Notes under the pieces: model-generated | The model's database searches: none | What the model was told of the DNA's origin: nothing | The model's input: only the letters and a program-made list of their open reading frames with translations | Shown here: positions 14,101 through 25,997 of the stretch, piece after piece | How the letters are laid out: each line of letters starts with the position of its first letter | Position numbering within the stretch: position 1 is the stretch's first letter | Source: Hormiphora californensis | Taxonomy: Eukaryota > Ctenophora > Tentaculata > Cydippida > Pleurobrachiidae | Direction of reading: 5' to 3' | NCBI GenBank assembly: GCA_020137815.1 | Contig: CM035360.1 | Coordinates: forward strand, 1,122,577 to 1,186,576 | DNA: 64,000 bases | Made by a program: the position numbers and the translations under genes

Positions 14101-17100
14101 GTCCATCACCAGACCATTTACCACGTTGAACCTAGTTGTTGGTGTACCGCCAAACCAGCTAGCACGGTTCCAGAGGTGCTGGAGGTGAATGCGATTTTTG
14201 ATATTCCTGATGGGGGAGGACAGTTATTAAACTGGAGAGAGTGGGAAGCTGCGCAGAAAGAGGACGATATATTTCTAGTGGTGAGGAATTGGGTGATCCA
14301 GGGCTCGCGAGACGTCGTGCAAGCTAACAGGACCCCTACTGAACTGATGTCATTGTGGAAACAGTTCAATTTGCTTCGTGTGGAGGACGGAGTACTTCAG
14401 AGAAGGTGGACTTTTACATCAACAGGAGAAGACAGGTGGCTGATCCTTGTTCCACCGGATAAGAGAGAGTTAGTGATGAACAGATGCCATGGTGATCTTT
14501 GCGGACATGCCGGAGTGGAAAACACTCAGCTTTGTTTGCGGAGGTGGTACTATTGGCCAGGGATGGAGAGTGATGTGAAGGAGTTTGTTGCAGCGTGTGT
14601 TAACTGTGGGTCCAACAAACAACCCAGGGCCTACGGGAGAGCTCCAATGGCGAGAATGATGTTCCACCATTTCAATGATGCCATCATTATCGACCACATT
14701 GTTCCTCAGAGGAAAGGGAACACACCTAGAAGGAACAATGCAATCCTCACCATCTCAGACGCCTGGTCCAACTTTGTAATTGCTGTACCGGTGAAATCCC
14801 AGACCAGTGAGGAGAACAGAAGAACTATCCTTGAGAGTTGGGTGTACCGTATGGGGTGGCCACGTGAGATAATATGCGACAATCACCAGGGGTTCCGAGG
14901 CGCCCAGTTTAGAAGATTCTTCGAAATCCATGGTGTTAAGTTAACATATGGAACAGCTTACAAGGCGGCCAGTACAGCGAGAGCGGAGATGAACAACAAA
15001 CGTACCAACACTGTTCTGAGGGCCACACTTCATCAAATGTGTCCTCGAAATTGGGATCTCCATCTTGCCAAGGTATCCTTTGTTCTAAACTGTTTGAAAA
15101 ACAGAAGGACCGGATACACAGCTAACAGATTGGTGTATGGGCGTGAGTTGAATGTTCCAGAGATGCTCATGTTGGATAGAGGTGGTGATTCCGAACAGAG
15201 CGGTGAGCCGAATTTGTCTGCTGAGATATATAGAAGCTCCAAGGAACTGCGGGATATATCCAGGAGGGTGAGGAAGAACATGGACACAGACTGGGGGTAT
15301 GCCAAGAGATCATACGACAAGAAATGTCATGATCCAGGGTACTCTGCAGGAGATCAGGTGTTTGTGAGGATAAATTGTCCAGCTCACAAGTTTGGAGCTC
15401 GTTGGAATGGCCCATTCTTGGTGAAGAGAGTATTGAACCCTTACCTTTACATTGTGTCAAAATCAGCAACAGAGGACAAGGTGATCAATATCTCGAAGTT
15501 GAAGTTGTACCGAAAGAAGCAGGCAGGTGAAAACACGGGGGTCAATGTTGAAACCGTTGTTGATCCTGTTGATCCTGTTCCTCTCATCGATTTAGCTACG
15601 GGGGAGACACAAGAGGAACCTATTGTTATAGCTCCTGTTGTCGAACCTGTACCTGATACCTCTCACGAGATTACTTCTTTCCCAAGTGTACCAGTACAGC
15701 CGGAAAGAGGTGGAACAGCGTGGGCAGGAAGATTGAGGAAGAGAATAGCTAAGGTTGTCAGCCGGATCTCCAGAGCAGGAAGTAATCGGAGAGGATAGTG
15801 TGTCAAATTCTGGCCAATTCCTTTTCATTCTTTATTCTCTCACAAGATGGACCGAAATCTGTGAGATCTGTGAGAGAATCATCTCTGTGCTGTAGTAACC
15901 CGGTCTCGGTGCAACATGTTTGTCTGTGTATCTGATTAAATTCCTTTCTCACGGGGCGCATGCCAGAGAAGGGACAGATATGCAACAATGCATCTTCGGC
16001 GACTAGCAAGAGGCGGCGAGCGGAGAGGGGTGTGAGCGCAATGAATGAAAAGCATTCAGTGTGAGCACTCAACGAGATAGTTTTTTGCGGCGCGGCCGAG
16101 GGGATCATCTCATGCTCCATTCCTGATCTATGTGTCAACGTCAATTGACGAGTACACACATCCGGTCAAAATTGACTTGACTCTGAAATCAGCAAGTATG
16201 AGAGAGACGATACAATTATCCTCTCTTGTACAACCTGATGACGAGAAGTTGAAGAAGAGGAAGCAGGCAAGATCAGAGGATTGCTGGGACAAGAGCAGAG
16301 GAATGCGAGGAGGCTGCTACATTCCAGAGGAACTAGAAGAAATTCCTACCCCTGCTGAGAGAAGACGAAGAAGAAGAAGAAGAAAGCTGCTGTTCTCATC
16401 ACAACAGAAGATTGTGTGTTTGTAGTACAAGTGTACAGACAATGCAAGTAGTTCGTTTGTCCGTGCGTGATTTAGTAACTTATTCAGTTGAATGTTTTAT
16501 AATTAGTGGTCGTGTGTTATTTTTAGTGTGATAGTGAGCTAGATAGTTTTTTAGAGTGAGAAGTGTGATTTAGTGGTCTCCAGTAGGTAGGGATGGTCTC
16601 GGGTTTCGTTTTTAGTGTTTTATTTATTTGGCTGGCCTATTTCTCTCTTTTGTTTTCTCTTTTGACCGTGTTCCAAGGTCACAAATAGGGGAGGGGGGAT
16701 GGTGTAGTATCGGACGGAGGGCGCGAGATTTGGCAATCTCTGCTGCGCTGCAGCGCCGAGCACTGCAGCGCCGAGCGCTCCGTTCTGCTATTCCATCCTT
16801 TTTCCCAGGATCGCGGTTTTAGATTCGGTCTTAGATTCAGTGAGTTTAGCAACAGTTCGGAAAAGGCAATCTAAAAAGAGTTACGTGTCCATTTATTTCT
16901 ACATTTCATTCGGCCACGGAACCAAAGTCTTTTTATTCAGCAAAGGAGACGGCGAGGGAAAGAACCATTGGTATTCCCTCTTCGTCTCAGTTTCGGCTTT
17001 ACTCTAATATAATGGTACTAAATCAAATAAATTGACAGAAGCTTTCGAGATCACTGTGTATCACGTCTTCAGCTTCAGAATTAGAACCTATAATTACTAT

Positions 17101-20100
17101 TTCATCTTACGAATCTTGGGAGTATGTTGTAGTATGTTTAGATACTGCGTTGGCCATAAAAAGGGAGGTTGAAGTAGGTAGTTGCTAGCGGGAACTCCCT
17201 AAGAAGGGATTTTTCTCAATCAATCAATTTTATCCAGATAATATCCAGATTATCCAGATATTTTATAATTCCCCCATGTTTTGTAGGGCTACTGGCATGC
17301 TCATCAGACGTGTGATGATGCTAGGAAGTTGACAAACCCCCATCCTGTATTTCTTAGGAGCAGTGAAAACACCGCTGAGGTAAGATATTAAAACAGGACT
17401 CAAATCGACCGAAAAACGGCAGATTGGTCAAGAGAGAACAAGTCTTTATCTAATCACTACATTTATCTAATTCGTTACCAAGTTAGTTATTATAGAGGCT
17501 CCTTATTTTGGTGAGAATTGAGAAATAACGCCACACCCCCTCTCTGAGTATCTCTCTCTCCCTGTCAGTCTCTCTACTTGTCAGTCGCACCCCTTCCCTC
17601 CCTGTCAGTCCTCGTCTCATACCGTTTAAATACTTGACAATCAATAGCTTTAACTCCCGTACTCTGATCACGCTATAAAAATGACTGATCAAGATGAACT
17701 CACCACAAATCTCATTAAGGTAATAATGGACACTTATCACCACATCATTTTTTAAAATCTCTCCCATGTTTTCAGTTGGTATCGAAGACACCTCACACTC
17801 TGTTTAGAGGTATCAGAAGCGCTTGCCCTATTTTTATAACGCGCCCAAAACGTTATACTGAGCACTGAAAAGTTGTAGTCTACACTACATAGTTCTAGCT
17901 AAGGGGTTTGAGCCGCGCACAGGGCCACACCGAGACCAAATCTCGTTACTTTCCTGATTTCTTTGACACAAACAAGTATTGCAGAGCGGCCAATAGAGCT
18001 GGCGGTTTCAAACTTCGTCCGTATTCGGAGGGATAGATTAGCAGTTCAGTGTTTCAAACCAGGTCTAATTTGGCAAAGTAGAAGCTGAGTTACAACATGT
18101 TTTGTACAAATGGTTCAACTTCAAGACCTTTTTAATTTTGATGGCCAGACCTTTGAAGATAGAAACTTCAAACTTTGCCACGATCTTTGATATGATATTA
18201 AGCATACCTGACTTACTTTTCCAAAAATTTTTTCCATCATTAACACCTAAAACAGATTTCAAAACCAAGGTTCCGGGGATAATTTTTCAAATATAAGTAC
18301 AGAATTATAATTTTCAGACAATTTGGTGGGGAATACCAAAATTTGGTGCATTTTCAGTGAGTGGTTGAGGAGCTATTAATTTTTGAAGTGAATCAAAGCG
18401 GGTTTGTTACCCCTAACTCAGGCCGCTTCGCGGCCTTTGTTTGGCGTGCTTCGCACGCCGCGCCGGCAAGGGAGGGGTAACTTCGTTACCAATGTTTTCA
18501 GGTGATAAAGCGATGTCCAAGGTGTACTGCCCACGTAACTAAAACAGATGATGGCTCATGTAACCACATGACGTGTGCTGTGTGTGGAGCTGAGTTCTGT
18601 TGGTTGTGTCTCAGGGAGGTCACCGATATCCACTATCTCAGGTACTGGTTATGTTCTGACTCTTAGAGTAGAGTTCGGGATAGGGGATATGGGAGGGGTG
18701 ATTCACTATCTCAGGTACTGGCTATGTTCTGACTCTATCTTATGTAGGTAGAGTTGGGGATAGAGGATAGGGGAGGGGGATATGGTTCTAAATGCGGTTC
18801 TAAGATATAATCGATATATTATGGTCACGGTCAAAAAGTCTGCTGAAAATTGACATATTTGTGAACTTACTCAACCGTGGATAAGATCCACTCAATGGAC
18901 AAATTTTCCAAACTCAGCCCACTCAAAATTGTTCAAATTTTATTAATCTGCTCCTTGTTATGATTACAATATGATGTAAGGGACTCTTTTTTATCTTGAA
19001 TTTTAAAAACATGGGCACCGGGGTAAGGGCCCTATAAGGGGGAGGTTCCAACCTATTTGTTGTACGTTTGTACGGAAAAAAACACAGGTTTCCTCAAACA
19101 AAAAAATACAAAAAAATACAAAAAAGTACAAAAAAATACAAAAAAATACAAAAAAATAAAACGGGGTATAAACGATTAAACAAAGCTTTTCTGATCGTTG
19201 AAACTTTAGTTTATGATCATAATTGTGTCATAAATTCCTATTAAACTGTGGTTTCATACAAAATTAGCAACTTTTTCTTATAATTGGAAGATAAAAACAT
19301 CTTTTAATCATGTTTTAATTGTTCTTTATCAAAACACAAGGAAATATTCTATTCAAAATTTTCGAAATCTGAATCAATGATGTTTACTTTTTCGAATTTC
19401 GAATGAAAGATAATAATTACACGACAAACGTTCCTAGGTGGTACATTAGGACAAAAGGAACCCGTCCATGAACTTTTACTAGGCACCCACCTCCATAATT
19501 TGTTGTGCTTTTTTTTTGTACTGTTTGTACGAAAAATTTGAATTTCTAAGAGAGAAAATCTTTCCAAATCGAACTTTCTATCCAAGAAAGTATTATCGAA
19601 TCGCAATTTCTAAGCGAGAGAAATTTTCCCGAATCGAAATTTCTTACCGAGAAATTTTTTCGAATCGTATTTTCTAAGCGAGAAATTTCCCCAAATCGCA
19701 ATTTCTTTACGAGAAAATTTTCTTGAATCGTATTTTCTAAGCGAGAAATTTCCCCGAATCGCAATTTCTTACCGAGAAAATTTTCTCGAAACTTATTTTC
19801 TAAGCGAGAAATTTCCTCGAATCGAAATTTGTTACCGAGAAAAATTTTCTCGAATCGTATTTTCTAAGCGAGAAATTTCCCCGAATCGCAATTTCTTACC
19901 GAGAAAATTTTTCTCGAATCGTATTTTCTAAGCGAGAAATTTCCCCGAATCGCAATTTCTTACCGAGAAAATTTTCTTGAATCGTATTTTCTAAGCGAGA
20001 AATTTCCCCGAATCGCAATTTCTTACCGAGAAAATTTTCTCGAATCGTATTTTCTAAGCGAGAAATTTCCTCGCATCGCAATTTCTTACCGAGAAAATTT

Positions 20101-22197
20101 TTCTCGAATCGTATTTTCTAAGCGAGAAATTTCCCCGAATCGCAATTTCTTACCGAGAAAATTTTTCTCGAATCGTATTTTCTAAGCGAGAAATTTCCCC
20201 GAATCGCAATTTCTTACCGAGAAAATTTTCTTGAATCGTATTTTCTAAGCGAGAAATTTCCACGAATCGCAATTTCTTACCGAGAAAATTTTCTCGAATC
20301 GTATTTTCTAAGCGAGAAATTTCCTAGCATCGCAATTTCTTACCGAGAAAATTTTCTCGAATCGTATTTTCTAAGCGAGATATTTCCCCAAATCGCAATT
20401 TTTACCGAGAAAATTATCCCGAATCGAAATTAAAGGTCCCCCCAAACTACTATGTCCCTTGCTGCGCGCGACCGGATTTTAGACGGCCATAGCTCCACCC
20501 CCTGATAATATTAGGCCAGTCATATGACGTTGTGAAATATAGAGACTTGAAATTTGTTTTGTAGGGAGATCATATCGAGTTCTTCGTCCAAAACAAATTT
20601 CAAGTCTCTCAGGGAGTGGAGTTATGACCGTGGGAAATTTCACAAAACACGAGTGAGGGACATAGTAGTTTGGGGTGTACTTTAGTACCGAGAAAGTGAT
20701 CTCCAACTGAGAAAATTTTCTCGTAATCGTAACGGTAATCTGAATCAATGATTTCGTTTTTTTAGAATTTCAAAAACGTGTACTTTTACACCCTTTTTTA
20801 GTATGTAATTTTAGCAGGAAAATGGACGACAATGGAACTAAAAACGTTCATATATATGATAGATGGTACATGAACATAAACGGAACCCAGCTATGTATTA
20901 TTTATTAAGTATGTATAAATACTTTTATCAGGCACCCACATCCTTCATTATTTTTTTGTATTTTTTTGTATTGTTTGTATGGAAAAAAACAGGAATTTCG
21001 GATACTTTTATGTATGGTCCGTACAAAACCGTACAAAACCGTACAAAAAAATAGGTTGGAACCCCCCCCCCCTATAAGTTACACCTGCCATTACATCCTC
21101 CCCTATTTTATTTGGATCACCCTCCCTTTTTCTCATACATCCCCGATACTCCCCTTCCCTTACTCTGTATTGTTGTCTTGCCGCCCTGCTACTCAACGTT
21201 CTCTTTTGGGATTACTTTCGACGGAATAGTGCTGGAGGGAATATGTGCATTTTTGCAATACGAGGGTCGTGACTCTTGTGGGTCGTATGAGACCCTTGAG
21301 TACGATGCACACGAGATAAAAAGTATACGATTTTACCCTTCAAGATCTTTATTTTCAGTCCGAGTGGTTGCACGTTTTGGGGCAAGAGGACCTGGTCCCG
21401 AAAGAAGCGATTTCTTTGGCAAATTGCCACCCTAATCGGGGCACCATTCGGAATTTGTATGCTTAGTGCAGTAGCAATACCAGCAATTCTGATAGCTGTG
21501 CCCGTCTACGTGGGACGAAGGGTGAGTGTGAGGGAGGGGAGATGAATCAAACATCTTTTCTTGGGAATGACTTTACTTGGAGTTGTCGGGTGGGGTCACC
21601 ACCTATCGCTAGTTTTGGAAGGGCCGCGCAATGGAAATTTCACCACAGAAAGTCCCAGATTTTGAACGCGCGCGCGCCTTGCCATGATCTCTCTTCCTAA
21701 TGTTATTCATCATGTGTGTCATGTGAATGATATCATGTGTCTCTCCAATTGATTACCTGGACGATCATTGATGAGATCATCGCTCTTTATAGATGACAGA
21801 GTAGTTTGAGGTAGATAATAATTTAATTAATTTTCCAGTTGAATATGGAGTGGAAACGAAAAAAGAAAAGCAAGCTGAAGAGGGTGTGTGTGGTGACAAC
21901 GGGGGTTACTATGGCATCTCTACTGTCACCCATCGTGGCTGTTGTATCCGTTGGAGCAGGTATGGTATTATCACACGAAATTATCACACTAAACGATGAT
22001 TTTGGTGTATTGCATCTTTCATTGCTCAATCCTTTCTCAAACAATATTATACCAACAAGGGTCAAATAGAGTAAGCAAGGTGAATGTTTTTCTGTCCCCT
22101 CACTTTTCAAGAGATTGAACTTTGAAGGAGGCCGAGGGTGGGGTACACATAATATCATTGTCTTGTGTGTACTACATATTGATACATGGCTTGTCTC

Positions 22198-22274
<77 letters not shown>

Positions 22275-25200
22275 TTTGTTGACTCAGTCCGACTTCCGTG
22301 TATACCTTTCTCTCCCTGGCAGTGTGGGAAATCAGAATCACCCGCTTTGGTCATGTTTCAGCCAACATTATCAATTTATTGACTTCCTTTTCCGAATAGT
22401 AGATGGGTTTTTAGTTGTACAATTACACTTCCACCAAAACTGAAATAGTACATGAATTTGCTTCCTGCTAATAATATAGTACAGCAGTTTGACGTTACAA
22501 CACTGCTAAGCTCCTCTCTTTATAACATACACAGTTGTCTTCTTGCAGCATACATACAGTTACTTGTGTATGCTCTCTACTAATTGCCGCTTCTCCATTG
22601 AATATTCAATTAAATATACATTGCTCTCTTGAACACTTTTATATTTGGTTTCTTTTACTCAACATGAGTTTTGCAATGATCTCCCCTCAAGCAAACTTCC
22701 ACAGAACCAATATGCGCCCTGTCCGGGTTGTTAAATTCCTGTCTGCTATCCTCCTCCTCGCCCTATTCCTCCTCTTTATTCTCCAAGACAACCCTCAACA
22801 CCACCAACAATCCTCCCCTACAACAAACAACCTTCCTCTCAAATCGGGCAGTCTCCTAACCTACTCATCCTACTACCTCCCCCCGGGACTACCACCCCGG
22901 CCCCGAAGGGACAACGTCTCTGTCCTGTGGGTTAGCAGTCTCACAGAGGGAGAGGGACACCGGGGGTTCGTCCAGGAGAACCTGAATTTCCTGATCCCAC
23001 TCGGACAGGAAGTTGATATAGGGTGGTTTGCTATCGACATTCCATCATCATCAGACCTGCTAACAAACAGTAATTACCTGGAGAGGAGGGAGGAGGAGAA
23101 ACTCTCCCTCCTCACCTCCTACCACCGGGGTAAATCCATGTTTATGGCTGGTAACTTCCCCATCACAGTGTTAGGATGTACCCCTTCCGAGTATCCTGAT
23201 ATCATCCCCCTCCTCCGGAACCACTCAGCGGTATACAAGATTGGTAGAAGTATGTTTGAGACTACCTGGATCCCCGCAGGGTGGGATGCCCTGATAAACG
23301 AGTACCTGGATGAACTGTGGGTGCCGACTGAGTTCGCGAGGGAGGTTTACCATAAAGCGGGGGTGTTGAGACCCATAACGGTGCTAGGAGAGGGGTTTGA
23401 TGGTGAGGTATTTAAGAAGTTACCCTCTCCTGATGAGGTGGTTAAACTTAGGCAGCGGTTCTTTCCAAACTGTCACCCCGATGATACGATATTTCTCATG
23501 GTTGGAAAGTCAGAGCCGAGGAAAGGGGTTGAGTATGTTATCAATGCGTTCGGGGACGAGTTTCGGAGAGGAGGTGCGTGTCTGTATTTGAGGACGAAAC
23601 TGACCAATGTACAGCAGCGTCTTATTCGACGTAGGAAGGGTAGAGTTACTAGAGTTAGGATGTTTGGAATGGATGCTCTGGATTACCGTGATTTGGTGCT
23701 GGCCTACAAAGCGGCAGATGTATTTATACTAGCGACCCATGGGGAGGGCTGGGGTAGACCTGTGATGGAGGCAATGGCATGTGGCCTCCCTGTTATTGTC
23801 CCCCTCTGGTCCGGGTTAACAGGTTTTGTGAAGGAGCAATATTCGTTATCCATCCCTGTTACCCGGTTAGAACCTGCCTTCCCTGATGAACCTTGGATTA
23901 TACACGGTGAAAAGTATAGTGAACTTCATAAGTGGGCGGGGATCAATGTGAAGGCGATGAGAAGACAAATGAGGTGGGCGGTAGATCACCCAAATGAAAG
24001 GAGGGATGTGGGGTTGAGAGCCAGGGTTGAGATGTATGGGAATTTTACACGGCAGCATATATCACGAACTGTGGCCGGGAGGTTGGAGGATATTTTATTA
24101 AAATTTGTTTTATAGCGTACCTTATTTTGAATTGTTCATACACAGTGTCAGGCGACTCAAACCTTATTATTCAAGTTGTTGCTTTTTGTCAGTCTTGATA
24201 CCGAGAAACCCGCCCATATGGGCGTCGCCCCCAAATGTATATAGGAGGGTTCTAGAACATACCAATCCTAAGTGCACTGGGCGGATAATAATGCTTTTAT
24301 ATTCATTGCATAATGCATAAAAGTATTTGTTTTTGGGTTCAACGGCCACTCCTGATTCTGAGAAATCTGTTCTAAGTGCTTTGGGTAGTTTATGGTCTAT
24401 GGGAGACTGAACAGAACAAATATTCACCCTAAAAAGTTATTATCACTCAGCTTTCTAATCCCACGAATCAGTGATTCTCCTCTATCTCACCATGTCATTT
24501 TAGTGAACAGTAACCGGTAGAGGACCACCCACTAATCAATTAATCATCAATTCTGCTCTGTTACCTCACCCTTTTCTTGGGAATCAAAACTTTTAGAACC
24601 GTTAAATAACAAAATAAATGAATCGTTAAATATCACGGGAATATCTTGCGTTATTCGACCCTCCAGGGGCTCTACCAACGTATATAGCATTACAACTCGC
24701 CACTAGGACAGGTGGCACCCGCGAAGCTTCAAAATGCAACAAACGTATTTGTATCGTTATCGATATCAAATCACTCTGCACCTGTCATGAGTCATCACAA
24801 CCCCCTTCACCTGTTACCACAACCCCCTTCACCTGTTTCCACAACCCCCTTCACCTGTTTCCACAACCCCTCTCTCCATTCCCCTGTTTCCACAACCCCC
24901 TTCACCTGTTTCCACAACCCCTCTCTCTCTCCATTCACCTGTTTCCACAACCCCTCTCTCTCCATTCACCTGTTTCCACAACCCCTCTCTCCATTCACCT
25001 GTTTCCACAACCCCCATCTCTCCATTCACCTGTTACCACAACCCCTCTCTCTCCATTCACTCGTTTCCACAACCCCTCTCTCCATTCACCTGTTTCCACA
25101 ACCCCTCTCTCCCTCTTTTAACCCTCTCACCCTTCTCACCCCTCACTCAACAAATCTCCTCCAGGTGCTCCGATAATGATAGCCTTCGTGTACACTGTCG

Positions 25201-25936
25201 TTCCCTTCCTGATATGCCGGGGTGACTGCTTTGGAGTTGATGAAGGTATACATTTTTTGGGGACAAAAGTGCCGAAAAAAGAGCCCCCTTGGGCATAATT
25301 TTATGCCCAAAACCATGATAATGAAAAATTTCCCCACGGAACTATTATAATGGGTGGGGATTATTTTGTCAACAAGAAATTGGAACCAAGAGCTTGATAG
25401 ACATCAACATTGTTCTAAAACCCCTTTTGGGCGCGATGAGAGAGGGCAATACATTATGAAACTGGGTAGGGGGCGAGGGAAATTTTAACCATCCGTTTCC
25501 CAAAAGAATTTATTTAAATAACCAGAGTATGGTTATGAAGTTTAAGACTTCCTTTTTTGCGACAAGTAGCAATTACTGTTTGAAATCCCCCTACGTTCAA
25601 ATTTTCCATGAAGTTGGAGAGAAAAAAAATTACATAATCCTTTTCTTCTGGATTCTGCCACTAATAATCACCCCAAATATTCCAGGTACACTACCCCAAA
25701 CATTGGGAGATCTAAACGAACAGATCCAGGAAGCCCTAAACCTCGGAGGGGGAGGAGGAGGGTCTACAGCAGCAACTACAACATCAGACCAAATATCACC
25801 ACCATCACCGGCTACTGGTGTTCTCCCACAACCCTCCAAACCGGTGATTGGGATGAGGGATCTCTCCGACAACTCTGATGTGATATCATACTGTTCAACT
25901 GCCTCGGCAGCTCCATCATCTGGATCGTGTATCAGC

Positions 25937-25997
<61 letters not shown>

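Larger units (their letters stand above)
9413..17006 (+). mobile_element. Ty3/gypsy-type LTR retrotransposon, young, full length
   Basis: In RNF19 intron 4, same strand as the gene. Two 307-bp LTRs (9413-9719, 16700-17006) look identical by eye, implying a recent insertion. Internal order is PBS, gag, protease, RT, truncated RNase H, integrase, short 3' ORF, polypurine tract. RT before integrase gives the Ty3/gypsy order. It has a -1 frameshift site at the gag end, and a 12-bp direct repeat flanks it. RNase H is cut short and the pol frame is broken there, so this copy probably cannot complete its own cycle. Confidence 0.93.
19033..21078. mobile_element. 2-kb terminal-inverted-repeat element filled with tandem repeats
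   Basis: In RNF19 intron 6. The left end reads GGGGGAGGTTCCAACCTATT and the right end AATAGGTTGGAACCCCCCC, forming inverted repeats continued by GTACG words. CCTATAAG flanks both sides (19031-19038 and 21071-21078), an 8-bp direct repeat, though the adjoining C/G runs make the exact length uncertain. The interior is A-rich tandem words, a 63-bp satellite-like array and a small palindromic element. There is no coding frame. An 8-bp duplication would fit hAT. Confidence 0.7.

Noticed and set aside
21823-22443. Overlapping frames on both strands around 22.2 kb
   Set aside because: Products of the (TC)n microsatellite; exon 8 of RNF19 is the only real coding part.
24712-25176. 154-codon Pro/His/Thr-rich frame
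   Set aside because: Minisatellite translation; it has no splice relation to the flanking RNF19 exons.
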